Positions 1-6,063 of a stretch of DNA of 8,824 bases are shown piece by piece. The notes below the pieces were generated by a model that was given only the letters and a program-made list of their open reading frames with translations, was not told the origin of the DNA and did not search any database. The stretch spans positions 4,518 to 13,341 of the forward strand of contig DLXZ01000121.1 in NCBI GenBank assembly GCA_003448675.1, read 5' to 3'. The number at the start of each line of letters is the position of its first letter. Within the stretch, counting starts at the first letter, position 1. The translations under genes and the position numbers were made by a program. Source of the DNA: Porticoccaceae bacterium (GTDB lineage: Bacteria > Pseudomonadota > Gammaproteobacteria > Pseudomonadales > Porticoccaceae).

Positions 1-1187
1 CCGGTAGCGAACACCAGGGCATCGAATTCATATTCAGTATCACCCACGCGCACGCCTTTGGCGGTGATCTCGTCAATGCCCTGCTCGCTAACATCCACCA
101 AAGTGACGTTATCCCGTTCGTAGACTTCGTAATAATCAGTTTCGGCAATCAGGCGCTTGGTAAGCACCGGGTATTTCGGGGTGAGGATGTCTGCGAGTTC
201 GGGATCGCTGATCCTCTCGCGAATTTTCTCCTGCAGATACTCCGCCAGGGTAGCGTTGGCTTCCAGGTCGGTATAAACATCGGGATACACGTTGTAAAAA
301 GCCAGGCCGCCATTCTCCCAGCGCTCGTCGTAAAGAGCCCGGCGTTGCTCGGGCGTAACTTCCAGCGCCGATTCGGTGACCGGCTCACCGATGTCGTAAT
401 TAAGCGCCACCCAACCGCCAAAGGAATTGTAGCGCTCGGCCGCGCGCCACTGGCCGTAGTTGGCCTTGACCCGTTTTGAATAGTCTGCGGTCATGGCGTG
501 GTTGCGCAGGGGCAAACAGTAACCGGGTGTGCGCTGAAACACGTGTAGGTGGCCCACTTCACTGGCGATGGTGGAAATAATCTGTACCCCGGAGGAACCA
601 GTGCCAATAACCGCGACCCGTTTTCCGCTCAAATCAACGCCACCGTGGGGCCAGCGGGCGCTATGGTATTGCTCGCCTTGGTAGCGGTCGAGACCTTTGA
701 TATTGGGCTTAATGGGCTGGTTGAGCATGCCCGTGGCCATCATCACATAACGCGCGCGCACCAGCTCACCGTCTTTGGTGCTAAGTACCCAACAGCCATT
801 GGTTTCGTCAAATTCCGTAGTGCTGATACGCGTGTCGAGCTGAATATCCCGGCGCAAATCCAGCCGGTCGACGACAAAGTTAGCATAACGGCACAACTCT
901 TCCGGCCCGGAATAACGCTCGGACCAGGTCCATTCCTGCTGCACTACGTGGGAAAAAGCGAGGGAGTATTCAACACTCTCGACATCGACTTTGAGGCCGG
1001 GGTAGCGGTTCCAGAACCAGGTCCCGCCGACATCGGCGGCGGCGTCAAAAAGCCGAACGCTGTAGCCCATCTCGCGCATCCGATATAGCCCGGTCAGACC
1101 ACCAAAGCCAGCGCCAACAATAACCACATCGTAATCCACTGCTGCTTCCGTTGCGGAAGCGGCCTGCGCACTTGCCCCGTTACTCAT
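1..1187 (-). CDS. Flavin-dependent Baeyer-Villiger-type monooxygenase, C-terminus beyond window
   Basis: Reading back from the ATG at 1187 gives an open frame of 395 codons that continues past position 1. The first Rossmann fold has GAGFGG at residues 25-30 for FAD. GGTWFWNRYPG follows at 54-64, then D68. The Baeyer-Villiger fingerprint appears as Y169-x-G171-xxx-H175-xxx-W179-P180, with Tyr where the family usually has Phe. A second Rossmann motif, GTGSSG at 195-200, should bind NADPH. TKR at 343-345 followed by DYYE and NVTLVD matches the region of the catalytic arginine; R345 is the likely equivalent. The frame leaves the window inside the ATG-type motif (LVFATG). Family members are about 530-600 residues, so roughly the last third is missing. 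Such enzymes insert oxygen next to a ketone to give an ester or lactone; the substrate cannot be told here. AAAAGGGG lies 5 nt before the start. The residues before about 19 form a polar leader ahead of the fold. Confidence 0.93.
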   Translation of the reverse strand, partial: MSNGASAQAASATEAAVDYDVVIVGAGFGGLTGLYRMREMGYSVRLFDAAADVGGTWFWNRYPGLKVDVESVEYSLAFSHVVQQEWTWSERYSGPEELCRYANFVVDRLDLRRDIQLDTRISTTEFDETNGCWVLSTKDGELVRARYVMMATGMLNQPIKPNIKGLDRYQGEQYHSARWPHGGVDLSGKRVAVIGTGSSGVQIISTIASEVGHLHVFQRTPGYCLPLRNHAMTADYSKRVKANYGQWRAAERYNSFGGWVALNYDIGEPVTESALEVTPEQRRALYDERWENGGLAFYNVYPDVYTDLEANATLAEYLQEKIRERISDPELADILTPKYPVLTKRLIAETDYYEVYERDNVTLVDVSEQGIDEITAKGVRVGDTEYEFDALVFAT

Positions 1188-1234
1188 AACTACCCCTTTT
1201 AACTACCAGTTGAGTGAAAGATACTGTGGCGCGC

Positions 1235-1240
1235 ATTATA
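1235..1240 (-). promoter_or_regulatory. Candidate -10 box (TATAAT) of the monooxygenase gene
   Basis: The minus strand reads TATAAT here, 47 nt before the monooxygenase ATG. With a 17-nt spacer the -35 position falls at 1258-1263, which reads GCCCCG and is not consensus. A perfect -10 without a -35 would fit activator-dependent transcription, but this is inference from sequence alone. Confidence 0.4.
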
Positions 1241-1252
1241 TGACAGGCAAAC

Positions 1253-1266
1253 CAGGCCGGGGCCTG
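1253..1266. promoter_or_regulatory. Inverted repeat CAGGCC-GG-GGCCTG over the putative -35 region
   Basis: A perfect 6+2+6 inverted repeat covers the place where the -35 element of the monooxygenase promoter would sit. It could be an operator for a repressor or activator. It is GC-rich and could be chance, but its position relative to the -10 box is suggestive. Confidence 0.35.
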
Positions 1267-1275
1267 TTGGCATCA

Positions 1276-1292
1276 AATACAAAAAATGTATT
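1276..1292. promoter_or_regulatory. Inverted repeat AATACA-N5-TGTATT upstream of the monooxygenase promoter
   Basis: Two perfect 6-bp arms are separated by five A residues on the plus strand. The site lies about 50-65 bp upstream of the start of transcription implied by the -10 box at 1235-1240, where an activator would typically bind. No regulator gene is adjacent in the window. The regulator family is unknown. Confidence 0.35.
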
Positions 1293-1308
1293 GGAAAATC
1301 AAACCATC

Positions 1309-1344
1309 CCGCCCACGCTTTTTCGGAACAAGCGGTGCGGGCGG
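1309..1344. other. Bulged inverted repeat downstream of the 71-aa gene
   Basis: CCGCCC (1309-1314) pairs with GGGCGG (1339-1344). AC pairs with GT and GCTT with AAGC, with small bulges on one side, around a 9-nt loop. On the minus strand it follows the stop of the 71-aa gene by about 70 nt. The flank after it is only moderately T-rich, so it is not a convincing intrinsic terminator. It may slow transcription or stabilise the 3' end of the upstream transcript. Confidence 0.3.
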
Positions 1345-1412
1345 TGATTCAAGGCCGGGAACGGTTCAAAAAACTGGAAAGATGCAGCATGCTATTGAAA
1401 ATGGCGCATCCC

Positions 1413-1628
1413 TTAAACACCTTCCAGAATAACGCCCAATTTGGCCGCATCCACCCGTAGCAGAGAGATACCTTCGGGATGTTCATGGCGTGCGGTCTGG
1501 TCACTACCGACTGGATAGACGTCGGCCTCAATACGGGTAACGAGGTTGCCGTCTTCGTCTTCGATGGCCACGGTGCCATCCTGGTTCATTCGACCGTACA
1601 ACTGCGTCGTGCTGGAACCACTCATCAT
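1413..1628 (-). CDS. Small soluble protein of unknown function (71 aa)
   Basis: I do not recognise this protein. It is 71 residues, acidic and hydrophilic, with no cysteine, no signal peptide and no membrane segment. The N-terminal half alternates short stretches that look like beta strands (QLYGRM, TVAIEDEDGNLVTRI). A His-rich stretch RHEHPEG lies at about residues 47-53, before a hydrophobic C-terminus (LLRV, LGVILEGV). AGGAG lies just upstream. It is 4 nt from the first ATG (1628) and 7 nt from a second in-frame ATG (1625), so the second may be the true start, giving 70 aa. It reads in the same direction as the monooxygenase but 225 bp ahead of it, with a separate candidate promoter in between, so the two need not be co-transcribed. 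The ribosome site is the main evidence that it is real. Confidence 0.6.
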   Translation of the reverse strand: MMSGSSTTQLYGRMNQDGTVAIEDEDGNLVTRIEADVYPVGSDQTARHEHPEGISLLRVDAAKLGVILEGV

Positions 1629-1781
1629 TAATCTCCTGTTTTAAAGCAATAATCATCGGGTATCTGGTTGGGCCATATGCGGGCCGTCATCACATTGGAA
1701 AAAGATTAATCGAGCGAGGCCACACACGACAATCAGCCAGTGTCCGTATCTGGGTGTATTTGGTGGGTTTTTTGCAATGAG

Positions 1782-1795
1782 TTGACGGGCGTCAA
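1782..1795. other. Inverted repeat TTGACG-GG-CGTCAA
   Basis: A perfect 6+2+6 inverted repeat lies in the gap between the secreted-protein gene and the 71-aa gene, about 155 bp upstream of the latter. No T-run follows on either strand, so it is not a terminator. It may be an operator or part of a structured transcript end. Confidence 0.3.
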
Positions 1796-1797
1796 GC

Positions 1798-1864
1798 AAC
1801 CCCATACCGCCAACTAGATGGGCTGCGGGTATCAGAACCCTCTTACCTCATGATTGGCGGGGTT
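1798..1864. other. Long inverted repeat with nested hairpin in an intergenic gap
   Basis: AACCCC (1798-1803) and GCCAA (1809-1813) pair with GGGGTT (1859-1864) and TTGGC (1854-1858), leaving a 5-nt bulge on one side. Inside it, GGGT (1827-1830) pairs with ACCC (1837-1840). The arrangement lies just past the end of the secreted-protein gene on the minus strand. It could fold as a 3' UTR structure or belong to a small RNA; neither is proven. Confidence 0.3.
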
Positions 1865-1871
1865 AACGCTG

Positions 1872-1885
1872 GAAAGCTGGCTTTC
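1872..1885. other. Inverted repeat GAAAGC-TG-GCTTTC at the stop codon of the secreted-protein gene
   Basis: A perfect 6+2+6 inverted repeat overlaps the TGA stop (1886-1884) of the minus-strand secreted-protein gene. As RNA it would be a 5-bp stem with a CCAG loop. There is no T-run after it on the minus strand, so it is a hairpin at the transcript end rather than a standard terminator. Confidence 0.35.
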
Positions 1886-2345
1886 AGGGAGGCGACAGCT
1901 TTTCGACCATTTCCCGCATCCGTTCGGGGTAGTCGGCCACCAACCGCTGGCACTTTTTACCGAAGGCAAAGATAAGCTCCGACATATCCTCACCGTTTGC
2001 CTGCCTTTCTCCCACCAGACGGCGAGCCCTGGCCATCACGGCAGCGTATCGCGCCCTGGCGGAGGCTCCAACAGCACCATATAGCCAGTCAGCGCTTTGC
2101 AGCAGGGTTTGCGAGTTATGGGAAACCTCATCCACCAGTTCGACGGCAATATCAGGGTTATGGCTCATGCCGCCGGCGGTGTATTTGTAGTAGACACCGC
2201 ACTCCAGCACCTGATCCGCGTAATCCAGCACGGTCGAGTCTGCGGCGGGTCCACTACCGTACGCCCTATCATCAACCAGCGCCAGGCAGTGATTGGCTCC
2301 AAAAAACATTGACAGAACAACGCAGTATTTTCTCAAAACGGCCAT
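1884..2345 (-). CDS. Small secreted two-cysteine protein of unknown function
   Basis: The protein has 153 residues. The N-terminus (K6 followed by a hydrophobic run to about residue 22) is a signal peptide with a plausible cleavage site after CLA at 20-22, so the mature part should be periplasmic or exported. C8 and C20 lie in the signal. The mature chain has C49 (in ECGVYYKY) and C132 (in KKCQRL), which could form one disulfide. The mature part is predicted largely helical and is rich in charged residues after about residue 95. There is no lipobox. AAGGAG lies 9 nt before the ATG. I recall uncharacterised short secreted proteins of this style in marine gammaproteobacteria but cannot assign a family. 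It is divergent from the secreted protein at 2644 and may share its control region. Confidence 0.75.
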   Translation of the reverse strand: MAVLRKYCVVLSMFFGANHCLALVDDRAYGSGPAADSTVLDYADQVLECGVYYKYTAGGMSHNPDIAVELVDEVSHNSQTLLQSADWLYGAVGASARARYAAVMARARRLVGERQANGEDMSELIFAFGKKCQRLVADYPERMREMVEKLSPP

Positions 2346-2643
2346 AGTGCTGTTCTCCTTCCCGTCCCCATCAGGCTTTGCGGGTACTTAGTTTAGACTG
2401 ATCGACCAAAGATGCGTGGCTCCTTTCCCCCTCGCGATCACTTCACTTTTACATCTTACTATTAACGACATATTGCTTTAGTGTAGAGCGTACACGATGA
2501 GCAACATCGATTATTCAACCTGGCCCCAGCGCCGCGCCCGCGACGTCTGGGCCCTACCACTAAAAAATTGCCCTGAAATTATTTGTTATTTACCTCCTGT
2601 TAAAACCCCTGCAAAAAAATCTTCCAATAGAAAGGAGACCACT
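2346..2643. other. Divergent intergenic region between two secreted-protein genes
   Basis: This 298-bp gap holds the promoters of both flanking genes, but I find no convincing -35/-10 pair on either strand. An in-frame upstream extension of the plus-strand gene could start at ATG 2497. Its Arg/Pro-rich first part, the AT-rich stretch at about 2560-2630 and the lack of a ribosome site argue that it is not translated. A GC-rich hairpin at 2522-2553 lies within it. Confidence 0.5.
2522..2553 (+). other. GC-rich hairpin in the leader of the secreted-protein gene
   Basis: GGCCCCAG (2522-2529) pairs with CTGGGCC (2547-2553) with one bulged C, around a 17-nt loop that itself contains CGCG-CC-CGCG. 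If the transcript starts upstream, this would fold in the 5' leader about 90 nt before the start codon. No T-run follows directly; the sequence after it is A-rich. Confidence 0.3.
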
Positions 2644-3714
2644 ATGACCACAATCCGCAAACTCAAATCACCGGGCAGCGTGGTGGCTGCCCTGGTTCTT
2701 TGCCTGTCCACCTATACCGCGTCGGCACTGGCAGGTAGGGACTACAAGGCCCCCCGCAACTCCCACGGCCAGCCAGACCTCCAGGGCCTGTGGGACTTCC
2801 GCAACCTGACGCCACTGGAGCGGCCCAAGGCAATGGGCGACAAGGCCACTTTCACGCCGGAGGAACTGGCGTCCTTCAAACAAAAAGCCATTGCCGCCAA
2901 CGATACCGACGCGATCACCGACCTGCCGGCGGAAGCCGATGTCGAAGTGCCCTACAACAGCTTCTGGCTGGATTATGGAACAGAGACCGGAGACCTCAGA
3001 ACCTCGCTTATTGTCGACCCGCCCAATGGCCGTCTGCCGGCTCTCACCGAGGGTGCCCTGGCAGCCTTTAAAAAAGGCACCAAGAGCGAATACCCGGTAC
3101 GCGATGTCGTGTCCATCGGCCTGAGCGCCGTCGGCTGGCGCCCACCCGGCCCCGAGTCGCTGGGCCTGTCCGAGCGCTGCCTGGTAGGCTTTAACGCCGG
3201 CCCGCCTCTGGTGCCCAGCGCCTACAACAACAACCTGCGCATCGTCCAAACCCCGGATCACATTGCGCTGGTAACGGAAATGGTTCATACCGCCCGTATT
3301 ATCCCCCTGGACGGCAGCGCTTACCTGCCGGAGAGCATGACCGAATGGTCTGGCGATGGCCGCGGCCATTGGGACGGCGACACCCTGGTGGTGAAAACCA
3401 AAAACTTCACCGATAAGACCCCCACCTTCCAACTACCACTGACACTGGATAACCCCTCTGTTGCAGGGGCAGTCGGCACTGCCAGCAATATGGAGCTGGA
3501 GGAACGCTTCACCCGTACCGGCAAGTCAAGCCTACTCTACGAATATACGCTTACCGATCTGAGCACCTTCACCCAGCCCTTTACGGTAGCCATACCGCTG
3601 AGCATCGCTGATGGTCAAATGTTTGAGTACGCCTGCCACGAGGGCAACTACGCCATGTCCGGCATCCTAAAAGGCGCACGCCAGGTGGAAAAAGACGAGG
3701 CCGCCACCAAGTAA
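2644..3714 (+). CDS. Secreted protein of a widespread uncharacterised family (PDLQGLW / GHWDGDTLVV motifs)
   Basis: I place the start at ATG 2644 because AAAGGAG (2631-2637) lies 6 nt before it and a signal peptide follows: RKLK, a hydrophobic core, and ALA at residues 28-30 as cleavage site. This gives 356 aa. An ATG at 2497 would add 49 unlikely residues ahead of the signal. Recognisable blocks are PDLQGLW at 44-50 with TPLERP at 56-61, SERC at 176-179, NAGPPLVPSAYNNN after it, a GHWDGDTLVV block at 241-250 with NFTDKTP, and ACHEGNY at 330-336 near the C-terminus. C179 and C331 could form a disulfide. Proteins with these blocks are familiar from many proteobacteria and acidobacteria, usually as hypothetical proteins; I know of no established function. 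A periplasmic or outer-surface location is expected. The gene ends at a strong terminator and appears monocistronic. Confidence 0.85.
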   Translation: MTTIRKLKSPGSVVAALVLCLSTYTASALAGRDYKAPRNSHGQPDLQGLWDFRNLTPLERPKAMGDKATFTPEELASFKQKAIAANDTDAITDLPAEADVEVPYNSFWLDYGTETGDLRTSLIVDPPNGRLPALTEGALAAFKKGTKSEYPVRDVVSIGLSAVGWRPPGPESLGLSERCLVGFNAGPPLVPSAYNNNLRIVQTPDHIALVTEMVHTARIIPLDGSAYLPESMTEWSGDGRGHWDGDTLVVKTKNFTDKTPTFQLPLTLDNPSVAGAVGTASNMELEERFTRTGKSSLLYEYTLTDLSTFTQPFTVAIPLSIADGQMFEYACHEGNYAMSGILKGARQVEKDEAATK

Positions 3715-3736
3715 ATCATGCACACCTTCGAAACTA

Positions 3737-3776
3737 AAAAACCCTGCGGACACAGGGCTGGCGGGGTTTTTCTTTT
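3737..3776. terminator. Probable bidirectional intrinsic terminator
   Basis: AAAAACCCTGC (3737-3747) pairs with GCGGGGTTTTT (3761-3771), 11 pairs with one G-U, around a 13-nt loop, and is followed by CTTTT. It lies 22 nt after the stop of the plus-strand secreted-protein gene. Read on the minus strand the same stem ends in a run of six T, so it can also serve the convergent oxygenase gene that ends at 3821. CCCTG (3742-3746) can alternatively pair with CAGGG (3753-3757) inside the loop. Confidence 0.85.
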
Positions 3777-3820
3777 GAATCGACTAAAACCCCTGGAACC
3801 GTCCCACTTAACAGAACGGG

Positions 3821-4666
3821 TTAACGGCGATAAACAGAAGGAACAAAACCAGGGTCCAGGGCCTTGGCCGGGTGGGAGCCAGACACCTGCCCCATGAAAG
3901 GCGGGTGAACCGAATACCCAAGCAATGACTGTATTTTCGGACTCATGGTCGCCACCTCTTCCCGAGGCACGGTAAGAAAGAAGTTCTCGATCGTTCTCAC
4001 CCAGGGTTGGCAATACTGATTTGACAATGCCCGCCGGGGCGAGTCACTGGTATTAGCACCACCGCGATGCAAGGTGCTGCTGGCAAACACCACACAGGCT
4101 CCGGCAGGCATCTCCACGGCTATAGACTGATCGGCGACGCGCTCAGCAAAGTCTGCTTCGGTTTCGGTCTCACCATCGCGGTAATCGCCGCCCACCTGCT
4201 CATCATTCCAGTGATTACTGCCAGGAATCACCTCAGTGCCACCATTCTCGGCGCTGAAATCATCAATGGCGATCACCGTCGACAGGGCCAGTCGCCGCGG
4301 TCGGGGAATGGAATAAAAAGCATCGTCACAGTGCCAGGGCTGGGGTGACTCCCCGGGAAAAATGCAGATCGCCTGGCTGGTGGTCAGCAGATAGTTAGGT
4401 TCCAGAAAGGCATCGCACAGAGCCATGATGCGGACATCTTCGACAATATCCTGAAACACCTTGCCCTGGGTCAGTAGCGCGTAGATGCGCTCGGTGCAGC
4501 TACCTTCAAAATTGTTGCGGCCAGTAAAACCCGTCGTCCGCCGATCTAGGAAACCTCTCACCTCGGCCAGTTGCCCAGCCGAGAGAAAGTCTTTGATAAT
4601 GGTGTATCCCTGCTGCTGTATCTCCCTGGCGGCATTTGTCATATCGAGATCATTAGCATGATTCAT
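3821..4666 (-). CDS. Phytanoyl-CoA dioxygenase (PhyH)-family Fe(II)/2-oxoglutarate oxygenase
   Basis: The protein has 281 residues, a normal length for the family. The N-terminal part has the usual opening (EIQQQGYTIIKDFLS, residues 15-29). The double-stranded beta-helix core carries the iron ligands H112 and D114 (WHCDD) and the distal H200 (TLHRGGAN). R211 or R212 follows as the probable 2-oxoglutarate carboxylate anchor. ENGGTEVIPGSNHW at 140-153 is the typical PhyH block. Members hydroxylate lipids, amino acids, antibiotics or other small molecules using O2 and 2-oxoglutarate in the cytoplasm. The substrate cannot be predicted here, and nothing nearby makes a CoA ligand obvious. GAGG lies 7-8 nt before the ATG. 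A second Met at residue 9 is possible but has no better ribosome site. The gene ends at the terminator shared with the convergent gene. Confidence 0.9.
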   Translation of the reverse strand: MNHANDLDMTNAAREIQQQGYTIIKDFLSAGQLAEVRGFLDRRTTGFTGRNNFEGSCTERIYALLTQGKVFQDIVEDVRIMALCDAFLEPNYLLTTSQAICIFPGESPQPWHCDDAFYSIPRPRRLALSTVIAIDDFSAENGGTEVIPGSNHWNDEQVGGDYRDGETETEADFAERVADQSIAVEMPAGACVVFASSTLHRGGANTSDSPRRALSNQYCQPWVRTIENFFLTVPREEVATMSPKIQSLLGYSVHPPFMGQVSGSHPAKALDPGFVPSVYRR

Positions 4667-4755
4667 CTCGGCGCCTCGCGTCAGTTAACAGCTACAGTCA
4701 GTCGTACCCCAAAAATCGAATACCAGAGCAGTCAATTCCCTAGACAGGACCGCCC

Positions 4756-5019
4756 CTAGTCAAACTTTTTAATAATCGGCAGCCAGTGGAAAAAACCGGC
4801 GAGCACCACCATCATGCCGTCATGGGCGGTATCGCGGTCGTTCATCCGTAGCTTGCCCTTGATAAAGACCAATTCCGCAAGATGAGCGTAGAAGACCAGC
4901 ACTGCTATCCACAAAATGCACTGATTCCACGCTTCGCTAAAACAACCGAACAAGGCCAGCAATGGCAGAATCCAGGCGCCAACGGTCGCGTATTTACCGA
5001 TTGTCAGAAACGTTTTCAT
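4756..5019 (-). CDS. Small membrane protein, DUF1145-like
   Basis: The protein has 87 residues with two or three hydrophobic segments: about 9-26 (YATVGAWILPLLALFGCF), about 33-52 (ILWIAVLVFYAHLAELVF) and a shorter one near 68-82. The pattern AHLAELVFIKGKLR, a polar linker, then VLAGFFHWLPIIKK resembles the DUF1145 family (YhhL-type) of small inner-membrane proteins of unknown function, some of which are compared with Erg28. The assignment is by eye. GGGGGA lies 3 nt before the ATG. It follows the FetB-like permease in the same direction, 88 bp apart, and may be co-transcribed with it or use the candidate promoter at 5071-5099. Confidence 0.7.
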   Translation of the reverse strand: MKTFLTIGKYATVGAWILPLLALFGCFSEAWNQCILWIAVLVFYAHLAELVFIKGKLRMNDRDTAHDGMMVVLAGFFHWLPIIKKFD

Positions 5020-5070
5020 ATATCCCCCAACGTTGTAATTCGGGCCATTGACGCCCTTAAGTGGCTCCGA

Positions 5071-5099
5071 AGTTTAGCAAGTCACCCGCGTAGCGACAA
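5071..5099 (-). promoter_or_regulatory. Weak candidate promoter of the DUF1145-like gene
   Basis: The minus strand shows TTGTCG (5099-5094), a 17-nt spacer and TAAACT (5076-5071), each matching four of six consensus bases. It lies 52 nt before the start codon. It would allow the small membrane protein to be made independently of the permease gene upstream. Confidence 0.3.
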
Positions 5100-5107
5100 T
5101 TCATCAG

Positions 5108-5860
5108 TCAGGTATCAATTTCACTGGGTGACTGGTTACTTGCACACCAGTGTCCCGCGGCAAAGCGCCGCACGCTAAGCAAAAACAGGCCCACTGACAG
5201 GCCGGAGGCGCCAAACAGCATGCACATCACCATAATCTGATAGCGAGCCGCCACCAGCGGCGAAACGCCCGATAGAATCTGCCCAGTCATCATACCGGGC
5301 AAGGACACCAGGCCCACGGCAAACAGGCCGTTAATAACCGGAATCAGCGCCGCCTGACAGGCGGAGTTACGCGCCTCCAAATAATCCACACCCCGCCGGA
5401 GTTCCGCGTGTAGGCGCTCCGCCGCCAGACTAACCGCATTCATGGCCCCCGCGAAAATCATGCCCGCCAAGGGGATGATCACCCGCGGCTCGTGCCAGGG
5501 GCTTAGCTGTAACACCCCGACAATAATCAACCACAACACGGCGCCACCACCCACGGCAATGGATAGCAGCACCCGGCCATAGATTTGTCGTCGATGGCCA
5601 GCAATACTCCTCAGGGAAATCCAGCTGGCGGCAAACACCATAACGGCCAACACCCCCAGCACCACCCAGGCTTCTTCGCTGGCAAACAGGAAGGTGAGCA
5701 GATAACCCACCAATAGCAGCTGGCCCAGCATGCGGGCGAAGGCATACACCGAATTGCCAACCCCCAGCGACCAGCGGTACAGCATCACCATCACCAGCGC
5801 AGCTGGCACAAAGGCGATCGCCAAATTTAGCAACTCGATGTTCTGAAGATTCCCGTTCAT
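5108..5860 (-). CDS. fetB: FetB / UPF0014-family ABC transporter permease without adjacent ATPase
   Basis: From ATG 5860 the protein has 250 residues, close to E. coli FetB (YbbM, about 259), and its N-terminus lines up with the family. A longer frame could begin at GTG 5920, but it adds 20 basic residues and has no better ribosome site. It has about seven membrane segments, a basic cytoplasmic loop (RSIAGHRRQIYGR, 84-96), MNAVSLAAERL at 140-150, and the family hallmark PGMMTGQILSG at 188-198 followed by ARYQIM. FetB with the ATPase FetA forms an ABC exporter linked to iron homeostasis and oxidative stress in E. coli. fetA normally lies next to fetB. Here the upstream side is a divergent gap and the downstream gene is DUF1145-like, so the ATPase must be elsewhere or absent. 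The ribosome site is weak (AAAAGG about 13 nt upstream). Confidence 0.87.
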   Translation of the reverse strand: MNGNLQNIELLNLAIAFVPAALVMVMLYRWSLGVGNSVYAFARMLGQLLLVGYLLTFLFASEEAWVVLGVLAVMVFAASWISLRSIAGHRRQIYGRVLLSIAVGGGAVLWLIIVGVLQLSPWHEPRVIIPLAGMIFAGAMNAVSLAAERLHAELRRGVDYLEARNSACQAALIPVINGLFAVGLVSLPGMMTGQILSGVSPLVAARYQIMVMCMLFGASGLSVGLFLLSVRRFAAGHWCASNQSPSEIDT

Positions 5861-5891
5861 GTATCTGAAAAAACCTTTTCGCAAACGCTGG

Positions 5892-6008
5892 TTACGCAGC
5901 CGGCAAGATAACAGATTCACCGATCAACCGTAGCCATTGAACATCGCTGGTGATATTGCGCTTGACCCACTGGACACCTTGGGCAAAGCTAGCCGACCAC
6001 TTTTTCAT
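5892..6008 (-). CDS. Possible 38-aa peptide upstream of the permease gene
   Basis: ATG at 6008 opens a 38-codon frame ending in TAA at 5894-5892. The peptide is basic with several Trp and Ile (begins MKKWSASF, ends SVILPAA). GGAA lies about 9 nt before the ATG. It precedes the permease ATG by only 31 nt on the same strand, so it could act as a leader peptide coupled to permease translation. It resembles nothing I know and may be chance. Confidence 0.2.
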   Translation of the reverse strand: MKKWSASFAQGVQWVKRNITSDVQWLRLIGESVILPAA

Positions 6009-6063
6009 TGGGGGCCGTTCCAACGCATTTTCCCGTTAGCTTATTGACGGAGACTTTTCGTAG

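Noticed and set aside
549..1088. Plus-strand open frame of 179 codons
   Set aside because: It is antisense to the monooxygenase, which has intact FAD, NADPH and fingerprint motifs across the same bases.
1349..1579. Minus-strand open frame of 76 codons overlapping the 71-aa gene
   Set aside because: It has no ribosome site and a composition unlike a real protein. The overlapping frame ending at 1413 has a strong AGGAG.
2668..3432. Long antisense open frame of 254 codons on the minus strand
   Set aside because: It lies wholly opposite the well-supported secreted-protein gene. Its product is Gly/Val-rich with no recognisable domain, and it is best explained as a shadow of GC-rich coding DNA.
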